A stretch of 64,000 nt of DNA from Ectocarpus siliculosus (taxonomy: Eukaryota > Sar > Phaeophyceae > Ectocarpales > Ectocarpaceae), in assembly GCA_000310025.1 (NCBI GenBank), contig FN649744.1, positions 619,239-683,238 of the forward strand, given 5' to 3'. Below the pieces are notes generated by a model. It saw only the letters and a program-made list of their open reading frames with translations, made no database searches and was not told where the DNA came from. Both the position numbers and the translations under genes were made by a program. This document shows positions 23,601-38,600 of this stretch, in pieces (the stretch's first letter is position 1; every line of letters starts with the position of its first letter).

Positions 23601-26600
23601 TGGGGGGCCGAAGCTCCTGCCGGCGCTAAAGCTATCCAATCGACCGTCATATTGTGCGCGACACCACCGAGACAGAACGTGCCCGGCGGGCATGGTAGAG
23701 GCCGCCGCTCGACAGGATCTGCCGGATTCACGGTAAGAGTTCCTTCCTTGCAGAAATAACCCGACGGACAAAGCAAAACCGGTGCAGACAAACCCTGCGC
23801 AACGCATACGAACCCTGGCGGGCAGACTTGTGGGGCCACATGACCCCATCCCGGACAAATGTGGCCACTTTGGCAGAGGGTGCAGTTGGACTGTGCCATG
23901 AAAGGGTTGTATGTGCCAGGCGTGCAGTCTCTGGGCTTGGTATTGGCCACTCCAGGGCAAAACTGACCGCGAGGACACTCAATCGCTTCGAGTGGGGTGG
24001 GGCAGAAATGACCGGTAGGGCAAGGGCCAGAACCTTCCGGACTGAAAGACCCTCTGGGGCAGAAGAACCCATCAAAGCACCTTTGAGGAGTGCTGAAGTT
24101 CTTGGACACCGGGGTCTCGACGGCAACACCTTGCCCGCAGTAGAAGCCGACGGGGCACGGAAGAGGTTGTTCAGCGAGGATGGCGTTTCTTGGAGCATGC
24201 TCCCGACGACCTTCCCCGGTTGCGGGTCCAGGGCGCTCAAAAGCTTCGAACTGCTCGTTCCTGGCAGAATTATTGAAGAGTGCTGCTCCACTGCCAGAAG
24301 TTGTGATCCACTGATAGCCCTCTGATGAGTTTGAGACTCCGTCATGACGAGCGGTTTTTGTACCCTCCGGGCAAAAATGACCTGTCGGACAAGGGTGCCA
24401 AGGACCCACCAGCCCCAGCTCATGACACACGAATCCAGCAGGGCACACCACAGGAGCCGAGAGCCCGAAATCTGGAACGGCAAGAAACGAAAGGGATTCA
24501 AGGGCTCGAGGCGTCTTCCAGGGCACCAGCGCACCTCACACACAGGTGGTAGTCTATACGGTTGAATACTTGGCGAAGAATTCCCAGGACTACGTTGCCA
24601 AAGACTGCATCCGCGATCACCTATCGATGGGCATTCAAAGGCTGAAGGATGGCTTACAAACGAGAAGGGCGAGCGTTGCCGCTGCTATGGTTCGAGACGG
24701 ATCGGACAGCAAAATTTGTGGAATTTTTGGCGCCCTCTTTTGCTTGGAAAGCAATATTTCGGTATTGTAAGTTTCCTACGTACAAGCAACACGATCGTCG
24801 AACAGGACGCACCTGGGCACATGAACCCGACGGGACACGGTAAGCACCGCCCTGTGCCTGACAAGGGTTGGAAGCTCCCGGGTTCGCATAATGAAAAATT
24901 CGTGTTGCCCACCCCAGCGCAGTACGTGCCGTTGGGAGATAACGTGGGCACCCAGTCTTGCACAAATTGGCCCTCTGGGCTCGCCTGAACGTATTCGATC
25001 ATCTTCCCGCTATCTGTGTAGTCTAGCCCGTTGACGGACACTTCCACCGGGAAGAATCCAAGCGTACGTTGCAAGCGTGGTTGCGCCGAGTGGGACGGTG
25101 CCACGCAGGTCACGAGCCATGGGCTGAGGAACGATGCCTTCACCGCAACGTCTCCAAACCTGCAGACCAGCGTGCTCGTGTTCAAAAAGTTTGACCCTCT
25201 CACCATTACTGGGACCTGACCCGTCTCGAGCACTTGAGTCGGTCGCACATCCTCTAGCGAAGACTCGTTCACGTACAAGTATTTCTCGGCTGTCGGAGAG
25301 AAGTCAACGCCATTGTTCGCCACATAAACCGTCACCAGACCCGGCCGATGCCGCGGGGCCGTGCATAAAACCACAGTTGACGACAACCACTTTGCTCCGA
25401 TCCCGACAACGTTGTCGAACTTGCACACGAGCTGTGCCGAGTTCACAAACCCCTCCCCGTTCACCGTGACGACGGTACCACCTTCGGAAGCAGGGCCTAA
25501 GACAGGCCAAATCGATCCAATCTCCACATGAGGGTGGTACGTAAATACTGCCCCTGAAAACGAGAAATCGGCACCATTGGACGTTACTTCCAGAGATACC
25601 GCACCAGGCGAATGCGGTGGCGTCGTGCATAGTACCGCCTGGTCTGTGACAAACTTCGCGGGAACCATAATAGTGCCGAACTTGCATCCTTTCTTTGTCG
25701 AATCCAGGAAGTGTCCACCGGTGACAAGCACCTCCGTCCCACCACTGGTCGCCCCTGTCGGCGGGGTTACTGATGCAATCACCATGCTTCTGTCGTAGGT
25801 GAACGTCAGGAACTCAGAGGAGAAGCTGGCGTTGTCGTTACTCACCTAGCACACAGCAGCGGAAGACACCGCGTTACTGAAGGAAACATGGAATAGTCAA
25901 GAAATCGGGTTTAGGGTACACAACGGTGTCCCGACATATCACATCGGTGAACCTGTTTCATCGCGAGGAAGAGACTTGGCACGTGTGATTATGAAACCTA
26001 TAAGGACCTTTTGCGATTCCTAGAGGCGACAAAAAACAACAAACAAACAAATGCACTTACTACCGTCACACCTCGCTCGAGAAGGCGTACCTGTACTTGG
26101 ACTGCTGCCCCTGCGTTCTCCATGGGTGGCGTCCAGCATTCTATCTTGTTCGACGAAAGGTAGATCCCAGGAACAGTCGTATCCCCGAAACGGCAAGTCA
26201 CATGACTCGAGTGTCTGAAGTGGCCACCCGTGATTGTCACGTGCGTAGATCCATCGACTGATCCGTGGGAAGGGTCAATGGACAGAATACAGGGATCCGA
26301 GTAAAATCTGAACGTCAAACCAGAGGCAGAAAATGTTGCGCCGTCATTGGAGACCTCCAGGAGCACGTCAGCCGGCATGTGCCGTGGTGCCAAACACTGC
26401 ACAGCCACATCTGACAGATAAGTCGCCTCGCCGTGGACTCCTCCAAACGAGCACGCTAATGTAGGCGAACTCGTAAAGTTACAACCGTGGACAAGGATCA
26501 TCACAGTTCCGGAGCTCGAACAACTGGTCGGCTCGAAATTGCTGATAGATGGTAGTGACAACATCCCGGAGAACACGTCCTGTTCGCGTCGTTTGGGCGC

Positions 26601-29600
26601 CAGCGTCCTTAACATCGGATCCTCCCTGGGTTGCCTCGGAACGTATGTAAACTCCGCCCCTCTGGCAGCCACTATCCGGCCATCGACTACGAGTCGAAGA
26701 GGTACTCGCCCATCGTATCCTTGTGGCATTGGCGGGCTGATACAGACAGCTTTGAAATCAGACATCACCCATGCTGATACGGTTGACGTCCCGAAGAGGC
26801 ACGAGAGTTTTTCGCTCGGAAACGCCACTCCAGTTATGGTTACAGGCGTTCCTCCCGTGGACACTCCTGAGCCAGGCCACACGGCAGATATAATGGCTGC
26901 AGGCTGGAACGTGAGCCTTGCACCTGCTGATGTAAAATCTGCCCCGTTCGTGGTAACTTCCACACGGCCATGGATGCCCGAAGTCAAAGCCGCCTCCAAC
27001 ACTGGCGTGACGCACGCGATCTTGGTCGGTGAAATAAATTGGGCTGGGGCTAACACAGACCCATCCTTCCACGGTGTGGAAAATTTACACGCGAGTTCCT
27101 TCGACGGAACGAAATTATCGCCTGATATTACCACGCGTTCGCCATCCCTCCTGTAGCTATGTTGAGGGTGGACCGAACGCACCACCGGGGGGTTGACAAA
27201 ACTGAAACTCGCTCCTTCCGCTATCGTAGTTCCCCCTTGCGTCAAGCTCATCCAAGCTGTTCCCACTGTCAATCCAGGCGATGGTGGCGTCTTGCACTTG
27301 AACGTATCCCCTTCGGCTACCGCTGTGCTTGAGGTACTAGTCGCTCCAGTCGCCCGTTGAGACGTGAAAGTGCACTCTAAGTTTGATGTAGTTGAGGAGA
27401 TGTCGGCCTTGATCGTGAGTAAAGTGCCCCCGTATAGGCTACCTTCCGATGGATTCAGTGCAGGAATGAGTACTTCTGTCTCGTAAAAGAAGTGCAGTAT
27501 CCCCGACACCGTGTGCGTTTTTCGTGTAGATACCAACACGCGGACGCTTCCCCGTCCTCCTGGGGGAGCAAGGCAGCGTACGCTTGTCGAGTTAATAAAT
27601 GTTGCAGACGCCTCCAGCTCGCCAAACCGACATATCAGATCAGCTGACGGGTGAAAGCCACTCCCTTTCACCACTACGGCCGTGCTTTCGCCGTGTCTGC
27701 CCCTCTGAGGGTCGATGGACAGTAGAACAACAGGCTGCTCAAACGTGAAGAAGGCCCTGGCGTGCCAAGCGGGCAACGTTTCCCCAGACAAAACACTTAC
27801 ACCAAGTTGGCCAGTTTGGTTACCCGGTGCATGGCAATCAACCCTTTGGGACGTGACGAACGTCGCCGGGGCTCTCAACTTTCCAAACAAGCACTCAAGC
27901 TCGAAGCTGGCATCGAAATTTTCTCCCAACACTTGCACAGGAGTGCCTGTTGGCCCGCGATCAGGAACCACAGCGGTTACTGTCACCGGTGCCGCATAGT
28001 GAAAAGGTTTCGATGTCGCTGACACAACGCCTGAGCTGTCGACGACAGAAACAGCTATCACCGTCATCCCGTCACCAACGCCAGTTCCAAGGGACGCCTG
28101 CGTTGCCGTAGGAGAGGAGCAGACCATACTCCCCTGGTTGACATCCACGGTGATTGCTGCTTCACGATGACTCCCGAACACGCAAATAAACGAAGCGTCC
28201 TGTTCGTAGCGCTGTAACCCCGCAACGCTCAGAGTGACGTTCGTGCCTCCAGTGGTCCAACCATATGCGGGTGTCAAGGACAATATGCCTAAATCCTCGA
28301 AGTAATGGAAGAGCAACCCGGAATCCTCGAAGTGTTCTCCATCCATAGCCACGCTTACCGAGTAGACACCAGGAGGCGATCGTGGTGAAACACAGAGAAG
28401 TGAACTGGAGTTCACAAAGGTCGCTTGAACGTCGAAGGAGCCAAATCTACACGCTATTAATCCTGTATAGAAGAAGTTGCTCCCCCTCAACCTCACAACT
28501 GTACCCCCGGATGTTGGTCCTTGAAATGGCAACAGGAAATTGACCCGTGTTGATGATTTGATCAGAATCTCCAGAACACCGTCCGTTTGCTCTCCATTGA
28601 CAGTCATCGAAAGGTACGCCGGTCCGGGAGGGCGCGCCGGAGATTCGCACAGAAGCTCATTGTCGGACAGTCGCACAGCTGTTGTTGATGACACGCGATC
28701 GGCCGAACTCACTGGAGAAATCTCTTCGCCTCCAAATACACATGCAAAATGTGAATGTGGGCTAAAGCCGATTCCCCGAACTCGAATTTCTGTGCCGCCT
28801 TTATCCGTAGCCCAGCGAGGCGTGAGAGCAAAGATATTCGCTCGGTTGGAGTAGAGGAAGAGGTGGTCGTCGATATTTCCCTGAAAGCCGTCCACAGCAA
28901 GTTCCAGCTTGACCAACGATTGATGCCCAGGACGTAACCGCCAAGGAGGAGAGGAGCAAACCACCAACAGCGAACCAGAATTACCCATAGACACCTCGCC
29001 TGCCACCGAAACCGTGTCGTACGCATCAGCAAATGTACAGCCGGCTGTTTCGGGCAGCTTGAACAATCCTGTGGGCCCAACCTCAATCGTGATTGCCGTC
29101 CCGCCTCCGAACGCTCCAACTCGTGGAGAAATGGAGGATGGTGTGACCATTACGTCGAACGCAAAGATTGATGAACTAGTGAGTGGAGCTCCTGTACCAT
29201 CCACGATACGCAGGGAAGCATTCCGTGCTTCTAGCTGAGAAGGCGCTGTACACCGGACAGAAACACACTCAAACGATGCTCCTTCAGCTTGCACACCACA
29301 CTGTTGAACCAGCGTCAGCGCAGACACGGCCTGCACGGGCTCATCGTCGAAGAGGCAAAAGAGTTGCTTTTCAGCAGCATGGTGTGCAAGATATTGGTTG
29401 TGTGCTCGTAAAAACATAACAACTGGCGTACTCCGATCGAAAGGAGCTCTGGCTGGTGAAACCGACAGAATCCTCAAGGGTGGTCGAACAAGAATACTCG
29501 TGGAAGATGCCGATACGTCTTGGCCGTTGTTCGACACAGCCACTGGAATCGTTTGGCTACCCGGTCTCAACGCGATCGGAACCGGACACCGTAGAAGAAC

Positions 29601-32600
29601 GGGCGATAACCATTGGGCCGTAGCAGAAAGCGTTCCGTTGAACAAGCACTTCAGGTCAGGGCCTTGGATAAAATTGACACCTGTTACGGTCACCCAGCTT
29701 GACTCGGTGAAGTATATATCGTGCGGTGACACATCGAGCACTGTCGCACCAAGGACATATCTGTAGTTGACTGATGATGCAGAGGCCACCCCGTTCACGC
29801 GTACCGTAACTGGAACGACGGTTGGCGTCACACTCGGAGCGGTCTCACAAACAACCTCTTCAGCAGATATAAATGCCACCTTTAGGGCGGGTTGAGTGCC
29901 AAAATGGCATTCCAACTCGGTGGTATTGGCAAAGTTGGAGCCCAGGATTGTAACTCGAGTCCCACCATGCACAACGCCTGTTGACGGATGTACGCTGGTG
30001 ACCGCTGGTACCTCAACGAACGTAAACGCCACGGATGCCGCGCTGAAGAGGTCCTCACTCGTTCCAACTTGGATGCGCATCTCGCCAGCCTGACTTACAG
30101 GTGAAACGCACCGCACGGTGGAAGTATTGACGACTTGCGCAACCACATCGCCCGCACTGCCAAATCTGCAGACCGTTTCTCCTCGTCCCTTCAGGTTGCT
30201 GCCTCCAATGGTGACCACGGTGCCTCCGTGACATGGCCCGAATGCTGGTTGTACAGACTCCACCAGCACACTTGGTGGGGGTAAAATCTCGAAGTTTGTA
30301 TAACCCCGGTGTAGCTCCTGGCGATTGAGTGATACCGTCACTTTCACAAGGTCTGGCACACGTAGGTCAGGCAGCTTGCACCATACATTCTCCGCTGAGA
30401 TCCATTTTGCCGGGAAAACATGTTCTCCGAAAACGCACGCAAGCTCAGGAACGTCCAAGAAGTGCAAACCCGACAAAAGGATGCCCGCCGCGCCAAATGA
30501 TGGTGCAGCGGAACGATCGATACCAGTCACGAGTGGTTGGGGAACGAAGGCAACGCCATGCCCGCTTGAGCTGAAGTCTACACCGTTATTGGTCAACTGC
30601 AACCGAACATGTCCGACGTTTCGCGGCATAGAACAAACAGCGGACGTGTCGGACAGGAACTTCGCTCGTACGATGGTCTCATCACCCAACAGGCAAGCAA
30701 GCAATGAGTCATTGCGGAAGCCTTCTCCGGTCACCACGACATCGGTACTGTCGATACCCTGGTACACAATTCGTGGCTGTACCTGTAATAGGACAGGTGC
30801 GTCCTCGAAGTTGTACACAATATCGTCAGACGGCAAAGGCCGGCCGTCACTGGCCACATGGAAGAGCACGGATTTATTTTCGCGAGAGGGTGGCGCCAAG
30901 CAAACCAAGCGCGTGGTGTTTACGGCGTATCCGTGGGTTTGTTGTGTTCCGAAGTGGCACGTCAAAACTCCGCTCGCCTCGAAGAAAAGCCCCGTCACGA
31001 CAACAGGAGTTCCTCCTGCCCGTGGTCCGTTGTCGGGTCTGATGTATTCCACTCGACCGCGTGTGACGTCGCAACCACTCCCATCATAGCTCCTGCCCAC
31101 CCCGTCTCGACTAGTAGCGCACGCAGTGTGGTTGCTGCCCCTCCACGTTCCACTGTCGATCTCGTTGAAGCTGGTGCCAGCGGATGTCGATGGTACCTCC
31201 GTGGCGGACGGGGGTATCCGCAGAGAGGAGTTGTAGACGAAGCTTGGTCCATGCTGTGAAACGATGGCCCGGCCGCCGTCGTTTCTTACGGCCACTGCGA
31301 TGTCTCCGTCGTGGTGCGGTGGAGAACTACAGAGAACCCGGTTCACAGACATCACCGTTGCTGGAGTGGCGTCAGCCCCGAATACGCACTCAACACCGTT
31401 TCCCGTATCGACAAAGTTGTCGCCTTCCACGAATATACTGGTTCCGCCTGCTGCGGGCCCAGCTTTTGGAGATATTGCTGACACCACGGGGTAGGCGACG
31501 TAGTTGAAGGGGAAGGTGTTGGAATAGGAAGGTCCCGCCTCTTTGCTGTTCAGGGTCAGAACGAAGTTGACCTGCTCGGGTGTCGCAGGCAGCTTACGTG
31601 AGGTGGGTGGAGCTGTACACACCACCAAATTGTTGTTCACTATCGTTGCAGGGACTGGTGCTCCGTCGAACTTGCAAACTGCCGTGCTTGAAATCCCGAA
31701 AGAAGTGCCACGAACTGCTACCTCCGTGCCACCTGTGGCAGCACCCACCAACGGGCTAACGTCGAGAACCATGGGTTCCATGACGATCGTAAACACTAAC
31801 CCAGAGCCTTGTGTATAGTCAACACCATTCGCAGATATTTCGACGACCATTTGCCCAGGTTCAGCGATTGGAGTTCGGCACCACACGCCCGTCTTCGTCG
31901 TCCACACCGCGGTACTGAAGGCAATGAGGGTGTTCATGGCATCGAAGAACCCACACGTTGGGTTTGCCATCACAGATGTCCCACTCGTCACAACATGTAT
32001 CATCGGCTGTTCCTGAGTCGTCCCCGTCAGTGGATCCATGCCGTAGAGAATAGGCTGTGGGTAGTACAGGAATGGCGTTGGTGCGGTTAGAACATCTGAA
32101 TCACTGCTGGTAACCTGCAGGAGCACCGCGCCGGAAGTAGGCCACGGTGGAGATACGCACCTCACCGTGCCTCGCTGCCCCAAAGGGAATGCACTTGCCA
32201 GCACGATTTTTCCACCGCCTGCAAATTTACAGAAAACCGTGTCTTCGTGATCGTCCAACCCCTCGTTCAACCCTGAAATATCCACCATCGAGCCACCCTC
32301 CACGGGACCCGAGGAAGGCGAAACTTGGATTATGTTTGCAGTGTGGCCGGTTTGATCTGTTGGGTGGACGGAAGGAGGGTCCACAAGCGAAGTACAAGCA
32401 ATAGACCGATGCTCCCTGTAGTCTGACGAGTTGACCTCAGCCTCTTCCAGCGCGCATCGCATCGAGCTCTTTCTGTAGCCCACAGGTGAATTGGGGGAAA
32501 CACTCCCAGACTGATTCTGGGCGTTGGAGAGGTCGCTGTCATAGCTGAAGTCCAGACCCGTACCATAGAAGTCCTCACAATTGTGCGAGACCTCGACGAC

Positions 32601-35600
32601 TACCGTAGTCGGGTCCTTGCCAACTCGAGGCGGTACCACACACCTTAATGCGATCGTCGATAGCAACTCCGCTGGAATGCTTCGGCCACCAAAGCGACAA
32701 CAGATCAACGAGGTATCCACAAACCCGGTCCCACGCACGATGACGGTGTAACCTCCGGCTGATGATCCTGATGCAGGATTCAAAGAGTGGAGTTCGATGT
32801 CTGGGAAAACTTCGAATGGCATTGACGCGGTCAAACCTTTCCCGTCGGCTAACTTCACCCGGAGGTCCACGATGCGCTCCCCGGCGAACGGTGGCGAACG
32901 GCACGTTACGGAGGAAGGAGAAGTTACGAGCGCCGGAGTGGTCTCGTCGTCGAAAACGCATTCATACCCTTCGCCCGTAAACGTCTCGAACGCAGCATGC
33001 ACCGCCACTTCCGTGTCGCCCCTTCGGTCTCCGTAAGTTGGATGCCCAGAAATTGACCAAATTTCAGCATCGGACCCAAAGAACTGAAATTTGTGTCTGT
33101 CCGAAGTGAAATCAGCACCATTCACAGATACTTCGAGGAGTACCTTCTGGGGAGTCAAGAGGGTTGGCGATAAGCAGATAACACCAGATGCGTGGAATGC
33201 TGCTTTCGTAGAAATGTCACCGAATCGACACATGGCGGTGCCTGTGAACGCTAGGTTGGTCCCGGTAACAAGCACCTCAGTGCCACCTTCCAAGCCTCCT
33301 CCGGTAGGATGAATGTTGGTGACATGAGGTGCGGGATCAAAGAAAAAGTGCGCAACTTTGCGCGTGGCTTCGTGACCACTGTGAACCACCTCCACCGTAG
33401 TCAAGCCCGGCTCGTGCGGGGGAGAAATGCACCTAAGCTCGTGGTACGACACCCATTCTCCACTAGTGGTGGTACATGCATCGCCGCCCGCCGTGCATAT
33501 GAGACATGCCAGCGTCCTCGAATTGCGAAAATTGGCGCCACGGAGTCGAATCTCGGTACCACCAGATTCAGGTCCATGCCGCGGGTGAATCTCTTCGATA
33601 ATCGGCGACGCGCTGAAATCGAACATCATGGTAGCATTTCTCGAATACTGAGCGCCACGTCCATCGACCAGTAGTTGGACAGGTACGGCCCGTTCCGGTT
33701 GATGCCATCGCGGTGATGTGCACACTACGGCACTTGATGACAGCCAATCTGCCACAATATCGACACTTCTAGTCCTGCCTTGGAGACGACACACAATTCG
33801 CGTCGCGTTGGAAAAGTAGGCGCCACCAATAACAAGACTCGTGCCACCTTCGACAGGCCCAGACATTGGTGACATAATTTGAACGGTCGGCTCCTCGGCA
33901 ATGACCTGGAATCGTACTTGTGCACCACCGCTGTTCATTCGCCCTCGTCCGTCCGTATACTGCAGGTTGATATCCACCGACCCCACGCTCAGCTTGGGAC
34001 TTACACACTCCAGAGACGTCCGATTAAGTACGACCGCTGGCGTTGCAACATCCCCAAACAGACACTCCAAGCCTCCCGTCAGCGGAATCCTGTTGCCAGT
34101 GATCGCCACCACAGCGCCCCCAGTAGCGTGTCCAATGGCTGGTTCCAGACGGTCAAGCACAATATCCTGATGAACTGCGTACGTTGAAGCGTTTGAGGGC
34201 TCGCTGAATCGGACCCCGTCGAGCGAAACCGTGACATGAGCAATACCTGGCAGCAGCTTTGGTATAGTGCACTGTATTTGTAAGGTTGACAACCACTCTA
34301 TGTGCGTCGACCTTTCGTTGCCAAAGAAGCAGGCTAGATCTTGAGAGTAGATGAAGTTGTGCCCGAAAACATCCACTTGCGTATCTCCACCAGACGGCCC
34401 ACCAACAGGGTTAACCTTGCTGACGATCGGCACAGAAGCATACGACAGCCTCAAGTCTCCCCGCGATGTTTGATATCCCTCACTCCACAGGCCAATTTCT
34501 GCAGGTCCTGGCGGTCCGGCAGGCGCGACGCACACGACGCTCAATCCAGTCGGGTGCACCAAGGCTGGCACCAGGTCATCACCGATTCTGCAGCTCACGT
34601 TCGCTGCATCTGGTATAGCGCCAGAAGCTTCCTCCAAGAAAACAGTGAGGTGAGTGCCACCATCAGTGTCTACCACAGCTGGACGCACACTGGAGAGCAG
34701 GACGTATGTCTTGTACTCAAATTCGCCAACGGCCTCCTTGTAGTCCCCCCAAACTATGTTGACATCCACGCGACCTTGCGCAAAAGCTTTCGGTGCAACG
34801 CAAGCAACCTCACAGGAAGACACAGAGACTGCTGACGTAACTTCTTCGCCGAAGAGGCAAAACACCGGGCCGGTAAGTCTGTTCGTGCCGGTGATCGATA
34901 CGACCGTACCCCCTTCCGTGGTTCCAGCGGTGGGGCTCAGGATATAGCTGGTGTTGCCATGGCCACCGTCGACATATGAAACATTCACGGTTGTTACCAC
35001 CTCCTGGTACATGGAAGTCGAGATACTGAGCACCGCCATGCCAGGATCCTTTGGAGGCGAGCGACACAGCACCAACGCTTCGGATACCCACACTGCAGGT
35101 AGTGGCGTATCGTCGAAAAAGCACAGCAGACTGGGACTCGCAGTTCCTCCGTCCGCCACGTTTTGAAATCCTCGACCACTCACGTGAACGACTGATCCCC
35201 CTTCGCTTGAAAGCGAAAGGGGAAACGCGTCATACACAAAAATCTCAGGGTAGCGCATGAGTTGTAGAGGGTCCGAAAAGTCGACCCCATTGCACGACAC
35301 GGACACGTTAAGAAGTCCATCCTCGCTTGTCGGAAAGGCACATGTTACGGAGTCATCGAGTACCGACGACGCACGTATAGCAATATCGTCGAATCGACAC
35401 CAAACGTCCACAGAATCATGGCCACAACCCTTCGATGTCTCCACCTTGACCATTGATGCTGCGTGCACAGAACCCATGTTAGGCACAAGCCGTTTCGCGA
35501 CAGGAGGATCTACGAAAGAAAAATCACCCTGGCTTTGAGAGCATCTGTCGGACGAGTCGCAGACACTCACAGGTAGCGTCCCCTCCTCGTGAGCTGCCGT

Positions 35601-38600
35601 AACGCACTCCACATGTTGCTTGCTTGACGTGGTCGCGTTCAACACGAGATCCCCGATGATACAATGCCGCACAGAGCCAAGGTGTTCCACGTCTGGTCCG
35701 AACACCTTGATGGAGGTTCCGCCCTCGATAGAGCCCCTGCTAGGGGCGACGTGACCTGTGCTCACCGCGAGGCTATCACTTGGCAATGTAACGAGGATCA
35801 CGCCTGCGAGAACGAAATCAACCATGTTGTTGGACACCTCGATAGCGTGCTCTCCTGGAAGAATCGCCATAAATGGGCACTCTACGACCGATCCCGATAG
35901 CCACAAAGCATTGACCATCGTCCCATTGATTCGACAGGAGAGAGGACCAGAGCCCACAAAGTTTCCTCCCGTAACCGTCACGACGAACGGTGTGCTGCCG
36001 CTTGTTTCCACTTCAAGAGGGTATACGAACGAGACCGTCGGCGGGTAGAAGTACCAGTAGGGACAAGTCCCACCTATTTCATTTCCGTTCGCGTTTGAAG
36101 AATAGATACCCACCATAACTTTCCCTCGGAACGGTGACGAGGGGGCTTTGCATTCCACAGCCGATTCATTTATCCAGGTAGAGAGTGTAGATCCCGCTTC
36201 ACCGAAACTGCAATAAAGCGGAGGGGGAGACCTCCCGAAACCGTGCTGAACTATGACGTTGACGGATGTGCCGCCTAGAGTAGAACCACTCGTCGGGTAG
36301 AGTGAAATCACCTTCACTGATGGGATATACGTGAAAGGTACCCCAGAATAAAAATCAGGGAGAGAAGAACCAGCACCGATATTGAGGGTAACAACGGTAT
36401 CCAAGCTAACCCTTGGTGGTGACAAGCACTGCAGGGACATACCTTCGCCGTCGGCGGCAACAACGCCGGGCGTTTTCTCCAGACCAAACCAACAAACCCA
36501 CTGCTTGCTCATGTCAAATCCTCGTCCAGATATCGTCACGAGCGTTCCGCCGGAATCTTCGCCTTTCTCGGGAAAGATGGAGAAAACCAAACGCCGCTCG
36601 TACGTAAACACCCCAGCGCCAGCTTCGTAGCCGTCCACCAAGGCTGTCACATGTACCTGATCCACCTCTTGCCATGGAGGACTTTCGCACTGAATCTCCC
36701 CCTCGGAGAGCCAAATGGCTGGAACTCTTGTGTGACCAAAGGAGCATTCCACTCCATCAAAGCGCCGAAAGCTCCCACCAGATAGCACAACAAGTGTCCC
36801 CCCCACGGCCGGGCCACTCGAAGGGTCAAGCATTAGCAGAGATTCCTCCTCTTCGCCCACGAACACAAATCCGGCTGGCACAAACACGAAGCCGTCGACG
36901 CTTAATTCCAGCGCCGTTCGTCCAGACTCGGTCAACGGAGGTACGCCACACCACACCTCGCTCGCCGATATGAAGATACCTGGCACCCGCATATTTTCAT
37001 CAAATCTGCACTGAAATTGACTGGTGCTGACGAAGTTGGCGCCTCTCACAACTGCCGTTTTACGTCCGACGATGTCGCTAGATGTGACGGTAACATCTGT
37101 CACCTCTGCGTCATGGACGTACTGGAACTGAATCGAAGTGGTTGCGGAGACGTCGGCCCCAAGTATGGGCACCACTTCGGTGAACCCAGGCTCCCCGGCA
37201 GGAGAAACGCATGCAACTAGCGTCTCGTTCAAAAACGTGGCTTGAACTTCGACACCACCAAAACGAACGCGTAGATCTCCACCAAAAACGAAGTCCGTGC
37301 CTCGCAAGAAAACCATGGTTCCTCCGGCTGACGAGCCAATAGTGGGAGAAAGGCTGGAGAAGTTAGCGGGACGAGCTAGCTCAAAGACAACCGCTTCAGT
37401 CTGTTCTGCACCGCCAAAGCCTACGGCGAGGGTTGTGGTGTTTCCTCCCACGGCGCTGATCACGTCTGATGTTGGTGGGGCGCATTCGACTAGTGTAGTC
37501 GAAATCCACCTTCCTGGCGACTCGCTCGATGCACCGTAGAGGCAGACAAGGGTCTCGGAATCAACAAAATATCCGCCACGGGCCAGAACAGCATTGTCAT
37601 ATGCTGTGCTGACGGAGGTGATCAAAGGGCTTCCATGATAGGTAAAGTGATGCCCACTGTCGCTGAACTCGATTCCATCGACAGTCACTTCCACCTGTAC
37701 GGGTCCCGTGTCTTCCCCCATAGGGGTGGTGCATACGAGCTCTACGGTTGAAATGAATTTGCCCTTAACGACATTTTCGCCGGTTGGCCCAAACCTGCAA
37801 CCTAAGGTCCTCGTGTCTTCGAATCCTTCGCCGCGTACAGAAATCAAGGCCCCTCCAGCAATGCTCCCGCGAGAGGGTTCGATGTCTACCACCCGAGGTT
37901 TGCCGTGGAAGGTGTAGCGCCATGTGGGTTGATTCATGCCGCGTGCTCCATCAACATTGAGGCCAACCTTAACCGTTTGCGCAGATGATGCGACTGTCAC
38001 GCAGCGAAGCAAGGTTGAATTGATAAATACAACGGGGACTTCCACAGCTCCAAGGCTTGCCGTGAGCGTTTTAGAGAACGTGAACTCCCCAACAAGATCG
38101 AGCGTCGTCCCTCCCTCGACAGATCCCACTTGCGGGGATATGCCCAACACGGTCGGCTCCTCATAGTACGAGAACATCGTCTCATGGTCGAGGCGGTGGA
38201 CCTCCTCAACTTCGAGGGCAAACGGCACTCCTTGCGCCTCGCTTGCTTGAGGTGATGTGCACACTACTCGAGTAGAGGAAACCCAGCGCGCAGGTACGAC
38301 CTGAGCACCAAACACACACCGAATATGTTGCGCATCGACGAAGTGAAAACCGTCGACGTGAACGAGTGTTCCACCTGAAACTGGGCCACTGTTGGGGTGT
38401 ACTGATGAAATGCTGGCTCCTCCTCCGTAAATAAACACTTTGCCTTCCGCAGCATGCTCTGGTCCGCCGTTTACAACGGTGACGACCACTTGACGGTCCT
38501 TCTTGGCTGGGGGCGTGACACAACTCACTAGTGTCTCTGAATGATACGTCGCTGCGGCAATCTCTCCATCGAACATACAGCCCAGTCCGGAGCCCATCTT

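Noticed and set aside
22743-24325. Plus-strand open frames opposite the GCC2/GCC3 exon
   Set aside because: They are antisense shadows of a strongly patterned minus-strand coding exon.
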